Part shown: positions 54,958 to 64,000 of the stretch, one piece after another | Numbering within the stretch: position 1 is the stretch's first letter | Layout: every line of letters starts with the position of its first letter | Assembly (NCBI GenBank): GCA_963819175.1 | Contig: CAWFVJ010000004.1 | Span: 62,001-126,000, forward strand | Source: CAWBRT01 sp963819175 | Lineage (GTDB): Bacteria > Acidobacteriota > Terriglobia > Terriglobales > Acidobacteriaceae | DNA length: 64,000 nucleotides | Direction of reading: 5' to 3' | The notes under the pieces: model-generated | Database searches by the model: none | What the model was told of the DNA's origin: nothing | The model's input: the letters and a program-made list of their open reading frames with translations, nothing else | Translations under genes and position numbers: made by a program

Positions 54958-55668
54958 CTAACGCTGCTCCACGTAGGTTGTCGGCTGGGTTTGGGGCGCC
55001 GCCTGCGCGCGCTCGACCGTGTTCAGCAATTCCAGGCCAAAGTCGTCCATGCGCGCGCCAAACTGCCGGATATCCTGCATGAAAAAATTGTAGGCGATGA
55101 CCGCGGGAATGGCCGCGAACAGGCCGGCAGCGGTGGTGATGAGCGCCTCCGAGATGCCGGGAGCGACCGCGCGCAAGGTGGCCGCGCCGGAGATGCCGAG
55201 ACCATGGAAGGCATCGATGATGCCCCAAACCGTGCCGAAGAGTCCGATGAACGGCGTCACCGCGCCGGTCGTAGCCAGCCAGGGAAGACGCCGCTCCAGG
55301 CGCGTCAGCTCCTCGGAAGCCGCAATCTGTATGGCCCGCTGAACGGCGACGATGCGGGTTCCGCCGGGCTGCCGCCGCAACTCGTCGAAGGCTGCCTCGA
55401 AAACCGGAACCAGCGGACTGGGCTTGAACTGCTCGGAGACCGCCGCTATCTCCTGCATGCGTCCGCTCTTGCGGAAGGCCCGCAGAAACCTTGAACTCTG
55501 CACGACGGCGCGCCGGAACGCGCCCCACTTGGCGGCAATAATCGCCCAGGAAAAGAGGCTGAATACCAGAAGAATGACCAATACCAACTTGGCGACAAAC
55601 CCGGTCTGTTGAACCAGATCGGCAATCTCGCCGCCAATTGCAAATGCCATGAAACAGATTCGGTCCAT
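54958..55668 (-). CDS. tolQ: Proton channel protein TolQ (ExbB family)
   Basis: 236 residues from MDRICFMAFAIGG. Three helices: LVLVILLVFSLFSWAIIAA, LPWLATTGAVTPFIGLFGTVWG and ALITTAAGLFAAIPAVIAYNFF. The family block GLFGTVWGIIDAFHGLGI is present. First gene of the tol run; an in-frame start at 55728 is possible, and 55650 as well. Shares a 225-base gap with the divergent recN. Confidence 0.92.
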   Translation of the reverse strand: MDRICFMAFAIGGEIADLVQQTGFVAKLVLVILLVFSLFSWAIIAAKWGAFRRAVVQSSRFLRAFRKSGRMQEIAAVSEQFKPSPLVPVFEAAFDELRRQPGGTRIVAVQRAIQIAASEELTRLERRLPWLATTGAVTPFIGLFGTVWGIIDAFHGLGISGAATLRAVAPGISEALITTAAGLFAAIPAVIAYNFFMQDIRQFGARMDDFGLELLNTVERAQAAPQTQPTTYVEQR

Positions 55669-55893
55669 TTTTACTCGTTCTACTCGGTTCCGTATGTTTG
55701 CAGTGAGCGCAAATATCATTATAGACACCCGCAGAGATGCGGAGTTTCAGAAATTCCCCTGAGAGGTGCCCTTTTGTAGACCTCAGAGGTACCTGTCCTA
55801 TAACGTTAGCGATCCTGCTGTTAGGCTTGTTGGGGCGGAGTAAATCCGTGCTATGCTTCGCCGGAGTGAATTCGCGATTGGGCAGGACTGCCG

Positions 55894-57596
55894 GTGCTGA
55901 TCGAGCTCAGAGTTGAAAACTACGCGGTGATCGATTCGGTGGTGGTTCCGTTCGGCGCGGGACTGAATCTGCTGACCGGCGAAACTGGCGCCGGCAAGTC
56001 GATTCTGATCGACGCCCTCTCGCTGCTGCTTGGTGAAAAAGCGTCCAGCGATATCGTTCGCCACGGAACCGAGAAGGCGGTCGTCTCGGCGGTTTTCGAG
56101 GCCGCCTCCGAGTCGGTGGCCAAAGTGCTCGAAGCCAACGGCATCGACGGCGACGAGACGCAGATCATCGTTCGCCGTGAAATCGCCGCCAACGGCAAGA
56201 GCCGCGTTTTTGTCAATAACCAGCCCGCCACGGTAGCCGTTCTCAAGCAGCTTGCTCCGCACCTGGCTGTCATCCACGCACAGAACGAATCGGTGCTCGC
56301 CTTCGATCCTCCGGCGCGGCTCGCGCTTCTGGATTCTGCCGCCGGGCTCGACCCCGAGCCGGTGGCGCAGGCTTATCAGTCCTGGCTCGACGTGCGGCAA
56401 CGCATTGGCGAACTCGAGCGCGACGAGCAGGACAGGTTGCGGATGCTCGATCTGTGGAATTTCCAGGCCAAAGAAATCGAATCGGCGAGGCCCGAGCCCG
56501 GAGAAGACCAGAAACTCGAAGCCGAAAAGCGCGTGCTGGCCAATGCCGAGCGGCTTTTTCAAGCGGCTATGGCGGGTTACGACGCTCTTTACGAAGGCGC
56601 CGCGTCCGCCATCTCCAGCCTGCGCGCCGCGATGAAGCAGATAGAGGAGCTGGCGCGCTTTGATCCCAAGTTCCAGCAGTCTCTGGGCGAGCTCGATTCG
56701 GCGCGGATCACCGTGGAAGACCTTGCCGAAACGCTTCGCGGCTATGCCCAGGGGATCGACGCTTCGCCGGAACGGCTGGCCGAGGTCGAGGACCGGTTGG
56801 CGGCTTTAGATCGCCTGCGCCGAAAATATGGAAAATCGATCGACGACGTGCTCGTCTATGGCGAGGAAATCCGTTCGAAGATCAATCAGATGGAGAACAA
56901 AGACCAGCTTCTGCACGAACTGAAGCGGGAGCTGGCGGCCAAAGCATCCGGTTATCTCGATCTGGCCCGCGGACTCTCCCGCAAGCGCTTCGCGGCTGCC
57001 CGCAAACTGGAGAAGATTGTCGAGTCTGAGATCAATGACCTTGCGATGAAGGCGCGTTTCCAGATCGAGGTGAGCGGCTCCGATGAGGAAGAGTACTGGA
57101 CCGGCACGGGTTTCGATCTGGTGCGATACCTGATCTCGGCAAATCCCGGCGAACCGCTTGGGCCGGTCGAGGAAATCGCCTCGGGTGGCGAACTTTCGCG
57201 CGTGATGCTGGCGCTGAAAGCCAGCGTCGAGGCCAGCGCCATCGCTCCGGCTGGAAACGGACGGAAGGGAAGAGAGCAGCGCGGCAGCGGACCCTGGTTT
57301 TCGACGAAATCGATGCCGGCATCGGTGGCCGTGCGGCGGAGGCGGTTGGCAGGAAGCTGAAGGCGCTGGCGCATAGCAAGCAGGTGCTTTGCGTGACTCA
57401 TCTGCCGCAAATCGCGTCTTTCGCCGATCAGCACTTCCTGATCGAAAAGCGGGAAAGCGCGGGCCGCGCACAGACCAAGATTCGCCAACTGGCCGCCGAA
57501 GAAAGAAAGCAGGAAATCGCCCGCATGTTGAGCGGAGCCAAGATCACCGAAGCCTCCTTGAAGAATGCCGAACAGATGCTGAAAGTGAACGCCTGA
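55894..57596 (+). CDS. recN: DNA repair protein RecN (SMC-like), one frameshift
   Basis: About 567 residues. N-terminal MLIELRVENYAVIDS, Walker A TGETGAGKSILIDALSLLLG, a coiled-coil middle (RQRIGELERDEQDRLRMLD), the ABC signature ASGGELSRVMLAL, and after a break near 57285 Walker B TLVFDEIDAGIGGRAAEAVG and VLCVTHLPQIASFAD. The start is GTG at 55894. Acts in double-strand break repair. Upstream of the hopanoid genes but separated by 281-338 bases. Confidence 0.92.
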
Positions 57597-57934
57597 TTCC
57601 CGCGAAAGAGCCGAAAGTGAATGTCTGATTCGGCTGAACGCCTGACCCACGGAAGTGTTGCCTTTTCAATTACGTCGATTCCATTCCGGAACTCACTGCA
57701 ACACTGCTACAATAATCGGAAGGTACTCCGCTCCGAATGATTCCGGTTGCTTTTTAGGCGGGCAAATCGCTGTTCGCTGTGAGAATCATACTGGAGGATG
57801 CTAATTCCATCCCTTTCTATGTGTTACGTTCGCAAAGAGGGGACGGAACGGCTAGGCTATAGAGTGAGGATTGCGGTTTGGAGCTGTCCGAAGAGCGCAT
57901 CGGCTTGGCGCCCAAATCGGCGATTGAGATCATC

Positions 57935-58922
57935 ATGACTGCGAACACCGAAGCCAAAACCCTGTTCTTGTTGAAGCCGCGCGGCTTCTGTGCCGGCGTC
58001 GTGCGCGCCATTGATATTGTGCGCATCGCCCTGGAAACCTTCGGTCCGCCCATCTACGTGCGCAAGGAGATCGTTCACAACCGCTACGTGGTGGAGGAGT
58101 TGCAGGCCAAAGGCGCCGTCTTTGTCGACGATGTCAGCGAAGTTCCGCCGGGCGAGAGGGTGATCTACAGCGCCCACGGCGTTGCGCCGCAGGTGCGCGA
58201 AGCGAGCCGCGAACGCAAACTTCGGGTGATCGACGCCACTTGCCCGCTGGTGACGAAGGTTCACGTCGAGGCGGTGAAGTTCGCGCGCGATGGTTATTCG
58301 CTGATTCTGATCGGTCACCTCAATCACGATGAGATCATCGGAACCCTGGGCGAAGCTCCGCAGGTGACCACGGTGGTCAACAGCGTCGAGCAGGTCAAGG
58401 CGCTGAAGGTTCCCGATCCGGACAGGGTGGCTTACCTGACGCAGACCACGCTCAGCTTGGACGAAGCCAGAGATATCATCGTCGCCCTCAAAGAGCGTTT
58501 CCCGAACATCAAGGGGCCGCACGCGCAGGATATTTGTTACGCCACGGAAAACCGCCAGGTGGCGGTGAAGGACGTCGCCCGCAAGTCCGACCTCGTGCTG
58601 GTTGTGGGTTCGCCGAACAGCTCGAATTCGAACCGGCTGGTCGAGGTGGCGAGAAACCTGGGTACCAGCGCCTATCTGATCGATACCTATCGCGACATCG
58701 ATCAGGCAATGGCTCAAAGGCGTGAGGACGATCGCGCTCACGGCGGGCGCCTCCGCGCCCGAGGTCCTGGTGCAGGAGGCGATCGACTTTCTCATGCAGC
58801 ATGGGTTTTCCAAGCTGGAAGAGATTGAATTGATGCCCGAGAACGTGCGTTTTGCGCTGCCGCCGGAAATCGTTGAGGCCATTGGCGCGGCGCCGGCCCT
58901 GCAGCCCAACGCGGCCGAATAG
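57935..58922 (+). CDS. ispH: 4-hydroxy-3-methylbut-2-enyl diphosphate reductase, one frameshift
   Basis: Last step of the MEP isoprenoid pathway, making IPP and DMAPP. The three cluster cysteines are seen in KPRGFCAGVVRAI, IDATCPLVTKVHV and QDICYATENRQ; the TE/N motif residues and GSPNSSNSNRLVEVA are present. Break near 58715, then ALTAGASAPEVLVQEAIDF. The ATG at 57935 is preferred; a TTG at 57878 is possible. Five bases before shc, so isoprenoid supply is coupled to hopanoid synthesis. Confidence 0.92.
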
Positions 58923-58927
58923 ACAGT

Positions 58928-60907
58928 ATGGAAATCGTTCCCCAATCGGCGAGTATGCATTTCGGCAGAATAGACGGGATAGGGGACCGTCTGCGATCGG
59001 CGATCCAGGCGGCTCGCGAGTACCTGTTCTCCACGCAGGATGCCGAGGGCTACTGGTGCGGGGAGCTCGAAGCCGACACCACCCTGGAATCGGATTACAT
59101 CTTCCTGCATACGCTGCTTGGCACCCGCAACGAAGAGCGCTTCCAAAAAGCGATTCGCGAGATCGCCCGCCACCAGAACGAGGACGGCGGTTGGCCCATC
59201 TACCAGGGCGGGCCCTCCAACATCAGCGCGGCGGTCAAGGCCTATTTTGCCTTCAAGCTCTGCGGACACCACGCCGATGAACCTGCGCTGGCCAAAGCCC
59301 GCACTTACATTCTGGAGCACGGGGGCGTTCCGGCGGTCAATACCTTTACCAAAATCTATCTTTGCGCGCTCGGGCAGTACGACTATGACGCCGTGCCGGC
59401 GATTCCGCCCGAGATCGTGCTGTTTCCGAACTGGTTTTGGTTCAACATCTACGAGATATCGTCGTGGTCGCGCGCCATCCTCATTCCGCTCTCGATCTGC
59501 TACGCCAAGAAGCCGTTTCGCAAGATTGCGCCAGAGCAGGGTATTGACGAGTTGTTCCCGAACGGCCGGCTCAGGTCGCAACTGCGGCTCAAGTGGGACG
59601 ACAAGCTGATCAGTTGGCGTAACTTCTTCCTGGTTTTGGACCGCATGACGCACATGTTCGAGAGTGTGCACGTGCGCCCGTTGCGCTGGCTCGCTCTGAA
59701 AAGAGCAGAGAAATGGATGCTGCAGCGGCTCGAGATGAGCGACGGCCTGGGCGCGATCTACCCGGCAATTCTCAACTCGATCATTGCTTTGCGCTGCCTG
59801 GGATACTCGTTGGACGATCCGCAGGTGATTCGCGCCATCGACGAGTTCGAGAAACTTGGCATCGAGGAAGAAGACACATTCCGCATGCAGCCTTGCATGT
59901 CGCCGGTGTGGGACACGGCTTACGCCCTGTTCGCCCTCGGCGAAAGCGGAGTGAGCCGCGAGGACCCGCGCATGGTGGGCGCTGCCGAGTGGATATTGAA
60001 GAAGCAGATTCGCAACAAGGGCGACTGGTCGATTAAGAACCCGAAGACGCCGCCGGGCGGCTGGTACTTCGAGTTTAACAATGAGTTTTACCCTGATGTC
60101 GATGATTCGGCGATGGTTATGCTTGGGCTTAGCCACGTCAGATACGCCCAATCAGCGCTACCAGTCGGAATCGATAAAGCGCGCCATCGACTGGGTGCTC
60201 TCCATGCAGTGCAAGAACGGCGGTTGGGCCTCTTTCGACAAGGACAACAACCGCATGGTTTTCCAGTACGTGCCCTTCGCCGACCACAACGCCATGCTCG
60301 ATCCGCCGACAGTGGATATTACGGGAAGGGTGCTGGAGTGTCTGGCGACCTACGGATTTACGCTGAATGACAAAGCCGGTGAAGCGGGCCATCAAGTTTA
60401 TTCGCTCCCAACAGGAGCCGGATGGCTCGTGGTTCGGTCGCTGGGGCGTGAACTACCTTTACGGAACCATGTGCGTGTTGCGCGGCTTGGACGCACTCGG
60501 CTTCGATAACCATGAAGCCATGGTGCAGCAGGCAGCCGAGTGGATCCGCATGATGCAGAACCCGGACGGCGGTTGGGGCGAAAGCTGCGATTCCTATGAC
60601 GACCCGAACAGGAAGGGAACCGGTCCGAGCACTTGCTCGCAAACCGCGTGGGCTTTGCTCGGTTTGATGGCTGCGGGAGATTTCCACAGCGATTCGGTCG
60701 CCCACGGCATTGCGTACCTGCTCGGAGAGCAAAAGGCGGACGGTTCGTGGTTCGAAGTGCCATACACGGGTACGGGATTCCCGCGCGTTTTTTATCTTAA
60801 AGTATCACATGTATTTTCAGTATTTTCCGTTGCTGGCTCTAACGCAATACGCGAAGTTTATCGCGTCCGGGGCTGGAGTTGTGGAAGAGGCTGAAGCGGG
60901 CGCTTAG
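58928..60907 (+). CDS. shc: Squalene-hopene cyclase, frameshifted
   Basis: Cyclises squalene to hopene/hopanol at the membrane, about 659 residues. Catalytic acid motif in FYPDVDDSAMVML (a DxDD(S/T)A variant with Ser), and QW repeats such as NEDGGWPIYQGG, KNGGWASFD, EPDGSWFGRWGVNYLYG, NPDGGWGESCDSY and KADGSWFE. The C-terminal GTGFPRVFYLKYHMYFQYFP is typical. Breaks near 60150, 60375 and 60805. Its 3' end overlaps hpnH by 29 bases. Confidence 0.93.
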
Positions 60908-61967
60908 GCAGAGTTTTCAACAGCCTGTCAGGCACCGTGAAATGAGTTGGAAGGATTTTGAACAAACAATGCGTCATCCGCTGAGACTTCAAGCTGACAT
61001 GGCGAAATACATCATCCGGCAAAAGGCCAAAGGGGTGAAACGCTTTCCCCTGGTGATGATGCTGGAACCGTTGCACGCGTGCAATTTAACCTGCACCGGC
61101 TGCGGGCGCATCCGTGAGTACGAGGACACGATCAAGGAAGTGGTGCCCATGGAGAAGTGCCTGGCGGCGGTGGAGGAGTGCGGCGCTCCGATGGTTGCCA
61201 TCTGCGGCGGTGAACCGCTGCTCTACAAGGACATCGGCAAACTCACTCGCACGCTGCTGGAGCAGAAGAAACATGTCATCGTCTGCACGAACGGCATGTT
61301 CATCGCCAAGAAGATCGGGGAATTTACGCCTGACATTCGCTTTCTCTGGAACGTCCATCTCGACGGGCTGAAGAAATCGCACGATTTAGCGGTCGAACGC
61401 GAGGGCGTCTTCGACCAGGCGGTGGAGGGAATCAAGCTGGCCAAATCCAAGGGCTTCCGGGTGATGACCAACACCACCGTCTACGAAGAGACGGACATGA
61501 ACGAGGTGGAGGCGCTGCTGGAGTACCTCAAGGGACTCGGAGTGGATTCGCACGTTGTCTCTCCCGGCTATTCGTATTCGGCGGTGCACACCAAAGAGAT
61601 CTTCCTGGACCGCCGGGCGATCCGCGAAAAGTTCAAAGATATCAAGCGTTTGGCCAGGAAATATCCGATTGCCGATTCGCCTATTTATCTGGAATTTTTG
61701 GCGGGCAGCCGCGAGCTTTCATGCACGGCGTGGGGCAATCCGACCTACAACACGAAGGGTTGGAAGGGCCCCTGCTATCTGATAACCGATCAGCATCACG
61801 AGACCTTCGAGGGGCTCATCAACGATACGCCTTGGCAGCGGTACGGGCACGGTCGCGACCCACGCTGCGAGGATTGCCTTGTGCACTCCGGTTACGAGGC
61901 CAGCGCGGCCACAGCCAGCGGATTCGCCGACACCTGGAAACTGCTTGCCTGGTCACTTTTCAGCTAG
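60879..61967 (+). CDS. hpnH: Hopanoid biosynthesis radical SAM protein HpnH
   Basis: Adds adenosyl to hopene to form adenosylhopane. 362 residues, intact. Radical SAM cluster motif HACNLTCTGCGR (CxxxCxxC), GGEPLL, VCTNGMF, FLWNVHLDG, and C-terminal GPCYLITD with further cysteines (DPRCEDCLVHSGYE). Starts inside the shc 3' end, so it is translated after shc. MSWKDFEQTMRHPLRL at about residue 22 is the strongly conserved part; a later start is possible. Confidence 0.93.
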   Translation: MWKRLKRALRQSFQQPVRHREMSWKDFEQTMRHPLRLQADMAKYIIRQKAKGVKRFPLVMMLEPLHACNLTCTGCGRIREYEDTIKEVVPMEKCLAAVEECGAPMVAICGGEPLLYKDIGKLTRTLLEQKKHVIVCTNGMFIAKKIGEFTPDIRFLWNVHLDGLKKSHDLAVEREGVFDQAVEGIKLAKSKGFRVMTNTTVYEETDMNEVEALLEYLKGLGVDSHVVSPGYSYSAVHTKEIFLDRRAIREKFKDIKRLARKYPIADSPIYLEFLAGSRELSCTAWGNPTYNTKGWKGPCYLITDQHHETFEGLINDTPWQRYGHGRDPRCEDCLVHSGYEASAATASGFADTWKLLAWSLFS

Positions 61968-62127
61968 AGAGCTGCGGGCAGACTGCTCTCGCGAGCGTCA
62001 GCTGAAAGGCTGTCTAAATCCCTGAGAACTTGGCCACGTCGACGCCTTTGCTAACGTGAGGAGTTCGACTGGTGCCCAGTCTCACCTGCCAACGCGGCAA
62101 ATGTGGGTACGTCCGAATTTGGCTGAT

Positions 62128-63146
62128 ATGAAAGCATTTGTTACCGGAGCAACTGGTTTTGTCGGGAGTCACGTGGCGCGCCTGCTGGGTGAGCAGGGCG
62201 CGGATTTGCGTCTGCTGGTTCGCCCCGACAGCCGGCGGGATAACGTCGAAAAGCTCAATGCCGAGCTTGTCACCGGGGATTTAACGGATGCCGATTCGTT
62301 GCGCATGGGAATGCAGGGGTGCGATGTGGTTTTCCACGTTGCAGCCGACTATCGGTTGTGGACGCGCGATCCGAAGCCGATGTATGCGGCCAATGTGGGC
62401 GGCACCGAGCAGGTGATTCGCAGCGCGCAAGCCGCCGGCATTCGCCGCATTGTGTACACCAGCAGCGTGGCGACCATGGGATTCCACCATGAGCCGGAGG
62501 CGGTCGACGAGCAGTCGCCGGTGCGTGAAAGCGACATGATCGGCCACTACAAACGCTCCAAGTTCATGGCCGAACAGGTGGCTGCTCAAACTGGCGAAGG
62601 AGGGCGCTCCGGTAGTCGTGGTCAATCCCAGCACGCCGATCGGGGAGCAGGACATCAAGCCGACGCCGACCGGCCGCATTGTGGTCGATTTCCTGAAGAA
62701 GAAATTCCCGGCTTACGTCGAGACCGGTCTGAACCTGGTGGACGTCGTCGACGTGGCGCGGGGGCACTTGTTGGCCTGCGAGCGGGGCCGGATTGGCGAG
62801 CGGTACATTCTGGGCGGGGAGAACCTTACGTTGAAGCAGATTCTCGATACCCTGGCTTCGATCACCGGCTTGCCTTCGCCTTCCATCAAGCTGCCGTATG
62901 CGGCGGCGTTCGTCAGCGGGGTATTCGATACGTTTTTCACCGGCGTTCTGATGAATCGCGAACCTCGCGTCACGCTTGATTCCGTGCGCATGGGGCGAAA
63001 GATGATGTGGGTTTCCTCCGCCAAGGCGGAGAATGAATTGGGGTATCAGGGCCGGTCCGGTGCGCGAGGCGCTGCGGCGGGCGGCGGAATGGTTCGTGGC
63101 GCATGGCTACGCCGCGGAGTACCGGCAGGTCTGCGAGTTGGCATGA
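62128..63146 (+). CDS. hpnA: Hopanoid-associated sugar epimerase-like protein HpnA, frameshifted
   Basis: NAD(P)-dependent epimerase/dehydratase of the extended SDR type, about 339 residues. N-terminal MKAFVTGATGFVGSHVARLL, catalytic YKRSKFMAE (YxxxK) and TSSVATMG, then in a second frame VNPSTPIGEQDIKPTPTGRIV, and the end PVREALRRAAEWFVAHGY. Breaks near 62590 and 63055. Its stop overlaps the hpnG start (ATGA). Reaction within hopanoid synthesis is not settled. Confidence 0.88.
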
Positions 63147-63907
63147 GTGAGCAGATAAAGACCGTTTTTATAGTGGCGATGGAGAGAGAAGTTCAACCTC
63201 TGCTTGAAGAATGCGAGCCGATAACGGTAGACGATTTCCTGAGCGTCCAGGACTCGGCGAACACGCTCCGTCATCCGCAATCGGTTTATCGGTGGGAGAA
63301 CGGCATCGTGGTCTGCTCGGGGCCGGGCTACAAGAATGCTGCCAGCGCGGCCAGGCAGGCCATTGACAGGTTTTCTCCCGAGATGGTGGTCTCGATCGGG
63401 TTTGCCGGTGCGCTTGCGCCGGGGATGAAAGTGGGCGACATCTTCGTGCCGCGGCATATTGTTTCCGAGCGAACCGGTTCCGCGTTCACGTCGCCGCGTG
63501 GCAAGGGCTCGCTGGTGACGGCCGATACGGTTGCGGGCGAAGATCGCAAGCGCGTTCTTTTCGCACGCTTCCGTGCTCAGGCCGTGGATATGGAAGCTGC
63601 CGCCGTGGCTGCGGTTGCGGCCTCACGAGACTGCGAATTTCTGGCGCTGAAGGTCATTTCCGACGAACTGGACACGCCGGATCGACTTTGTCGAGCCTTT
63701 CATCAGGCCTGAGGGCTTCCGTCGTTGCGAGCTTTTCTGGCGCATCTCTCGATTCGTCCCTGGTTGTGGCCGACGGTTTTTTGTTTACGGCGGGATAGTT
63801 GCCGCGCGGCGAAGAATCTTTGTGGCGCGATTCGGGTTTTAATCACCCAGGGGAGAGGTGCGCTGGAAGCGCTTTATGGCACCGGCCGGTGCTGGAAGCA
63901 GAATTGA
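63143..63907 (+). CDS. hpnG: Adenosylhopane nucleosidase HpnG (nucleoside phosphorylase fold), frameshifted
   Basis: Removes adenine from adenosylhopane. Phosphorylase-fold features: VFIVAMEREVQPLLEE, VCSGPGYKNAASAARQAID, SIGFAGALAPGMKVGDI, VDMEAAAVAAVA, LKVISDELDTPD. After breaks near 63690 and 63720 the C-terminus is FVEPFIRPEGF, then SIRPWLWPTVF, stopping at 63907; the first stop is 63712. About 254 residues, a normal length. The window ends 93 bases later with no further gene readable. Confidence 0.82.
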
Positions 63908-64000
63908 AAGGGAGCTAACTAGACGGATTCAATGCGAGCTTGCCACTCATACTTCTTCATCTTCCTCTGCGCGCGCCAAGGGAAATTCCTACCAAGATGC

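Noticed and set aside
57857..60151. 764-codon open frame on the minus strand
   Set aside because: It is antisense to ispH and shc, whose motifs are clear; long opposite frames are common in GC-rich genes.

Overview
The window looks like a piece of an Acidobacteriota (Terriglobia-like) chromosome. This is an inference from GC-rich coding DNA, a Gram-negative Tol-Pal set, a hopanoid cluster, an M13 peptidase and a SIMPL protein, MEMO-family AmrB, and very many small intergenic palindromes. No rRNA, CRISPR, prophage or plasmid functions were seen. One tRNA (Leu, CAG) is present.

Layout. 0-6.8 kb: a sigma-54 activator, a REP-type tyrosine transposase (RAYT) among palindromic repeats, a split UxaA-type dehydratase, a DUF3604 protein and a small membrane protein. 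6.9-14.8 kb (minus strand): a compact run sdhA-sdhC-sdhB-Rieske-cytochrome b/c-class I fumarase (alpha, beta)-DAACS transporter, with neighbouring genes mostly overlapping by 1-4 bases. 15.3-21.8 kb: M13 peptidase, SIMPL protein, sucCD, ndk. 21.8-31.3 kb: threonine synthase-like enzyme, purA with a monooxygenase-like gene, NmrA-like protein, ABC-F ATPase, OsmC, CgeB-type glycosyltransferase and a sugar nucleotidyltransferase. 31.4-35.2 kb: tRNA-Leu with a duplicated 3' end, a ModA-like binding protein, a second split UxaA pair. 35.3-39.4 kb: a group of exported proteins (FecR-like, plus two that share a C-terminal module). 40-48 kb: GT39 glycosyltransferase, MHS transporter, NUDIX, DUF2848, ZIP transporter, glgA. 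48-55.7 kb: rsmA, amrB, then tolQRA-tolB-pal-cpoB (minus). 55.9-64 kb: recN, then ispH-shc-hpnH-hpnA-hpnG, a hopanoid operon.

Two things dominate the window beyond ordinary genes. First, there is a dense set of intergenic palindromes: at least 22 copies of a REP-like hairpin whose flanks (ACCCCA...TGGGGCACC) are constant but whose stem arms change in a compensating way. Some are nested inside 100-150 bp elements with terminal inverted repeats, and there is a separate family of about 70-200 bp repeats. One RAYT gene sits among them. Second, more than 40 single-base frameshifts interrupt housekeeping genes. The same genes keep intact motifs and perfect start/stop overlaps, so these are most likely sequencing or assembly errors and not decay. 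Frameshifted genes are therefore annotated here as whole genes spanning the breaks, with approximate break positions.

How the genes work together: sdhACB, fumarase and sucCD cover succinyl-CoA to malate; the Rieske/cytochrome b/c genes would accept the quinol made by succinate dehydrogenase. ispH supplies isoprenoid precursors and shc-hpnH-hpnA-hpnG build hopanoids; Tol-Pal and the exported proteins serve the envelope.
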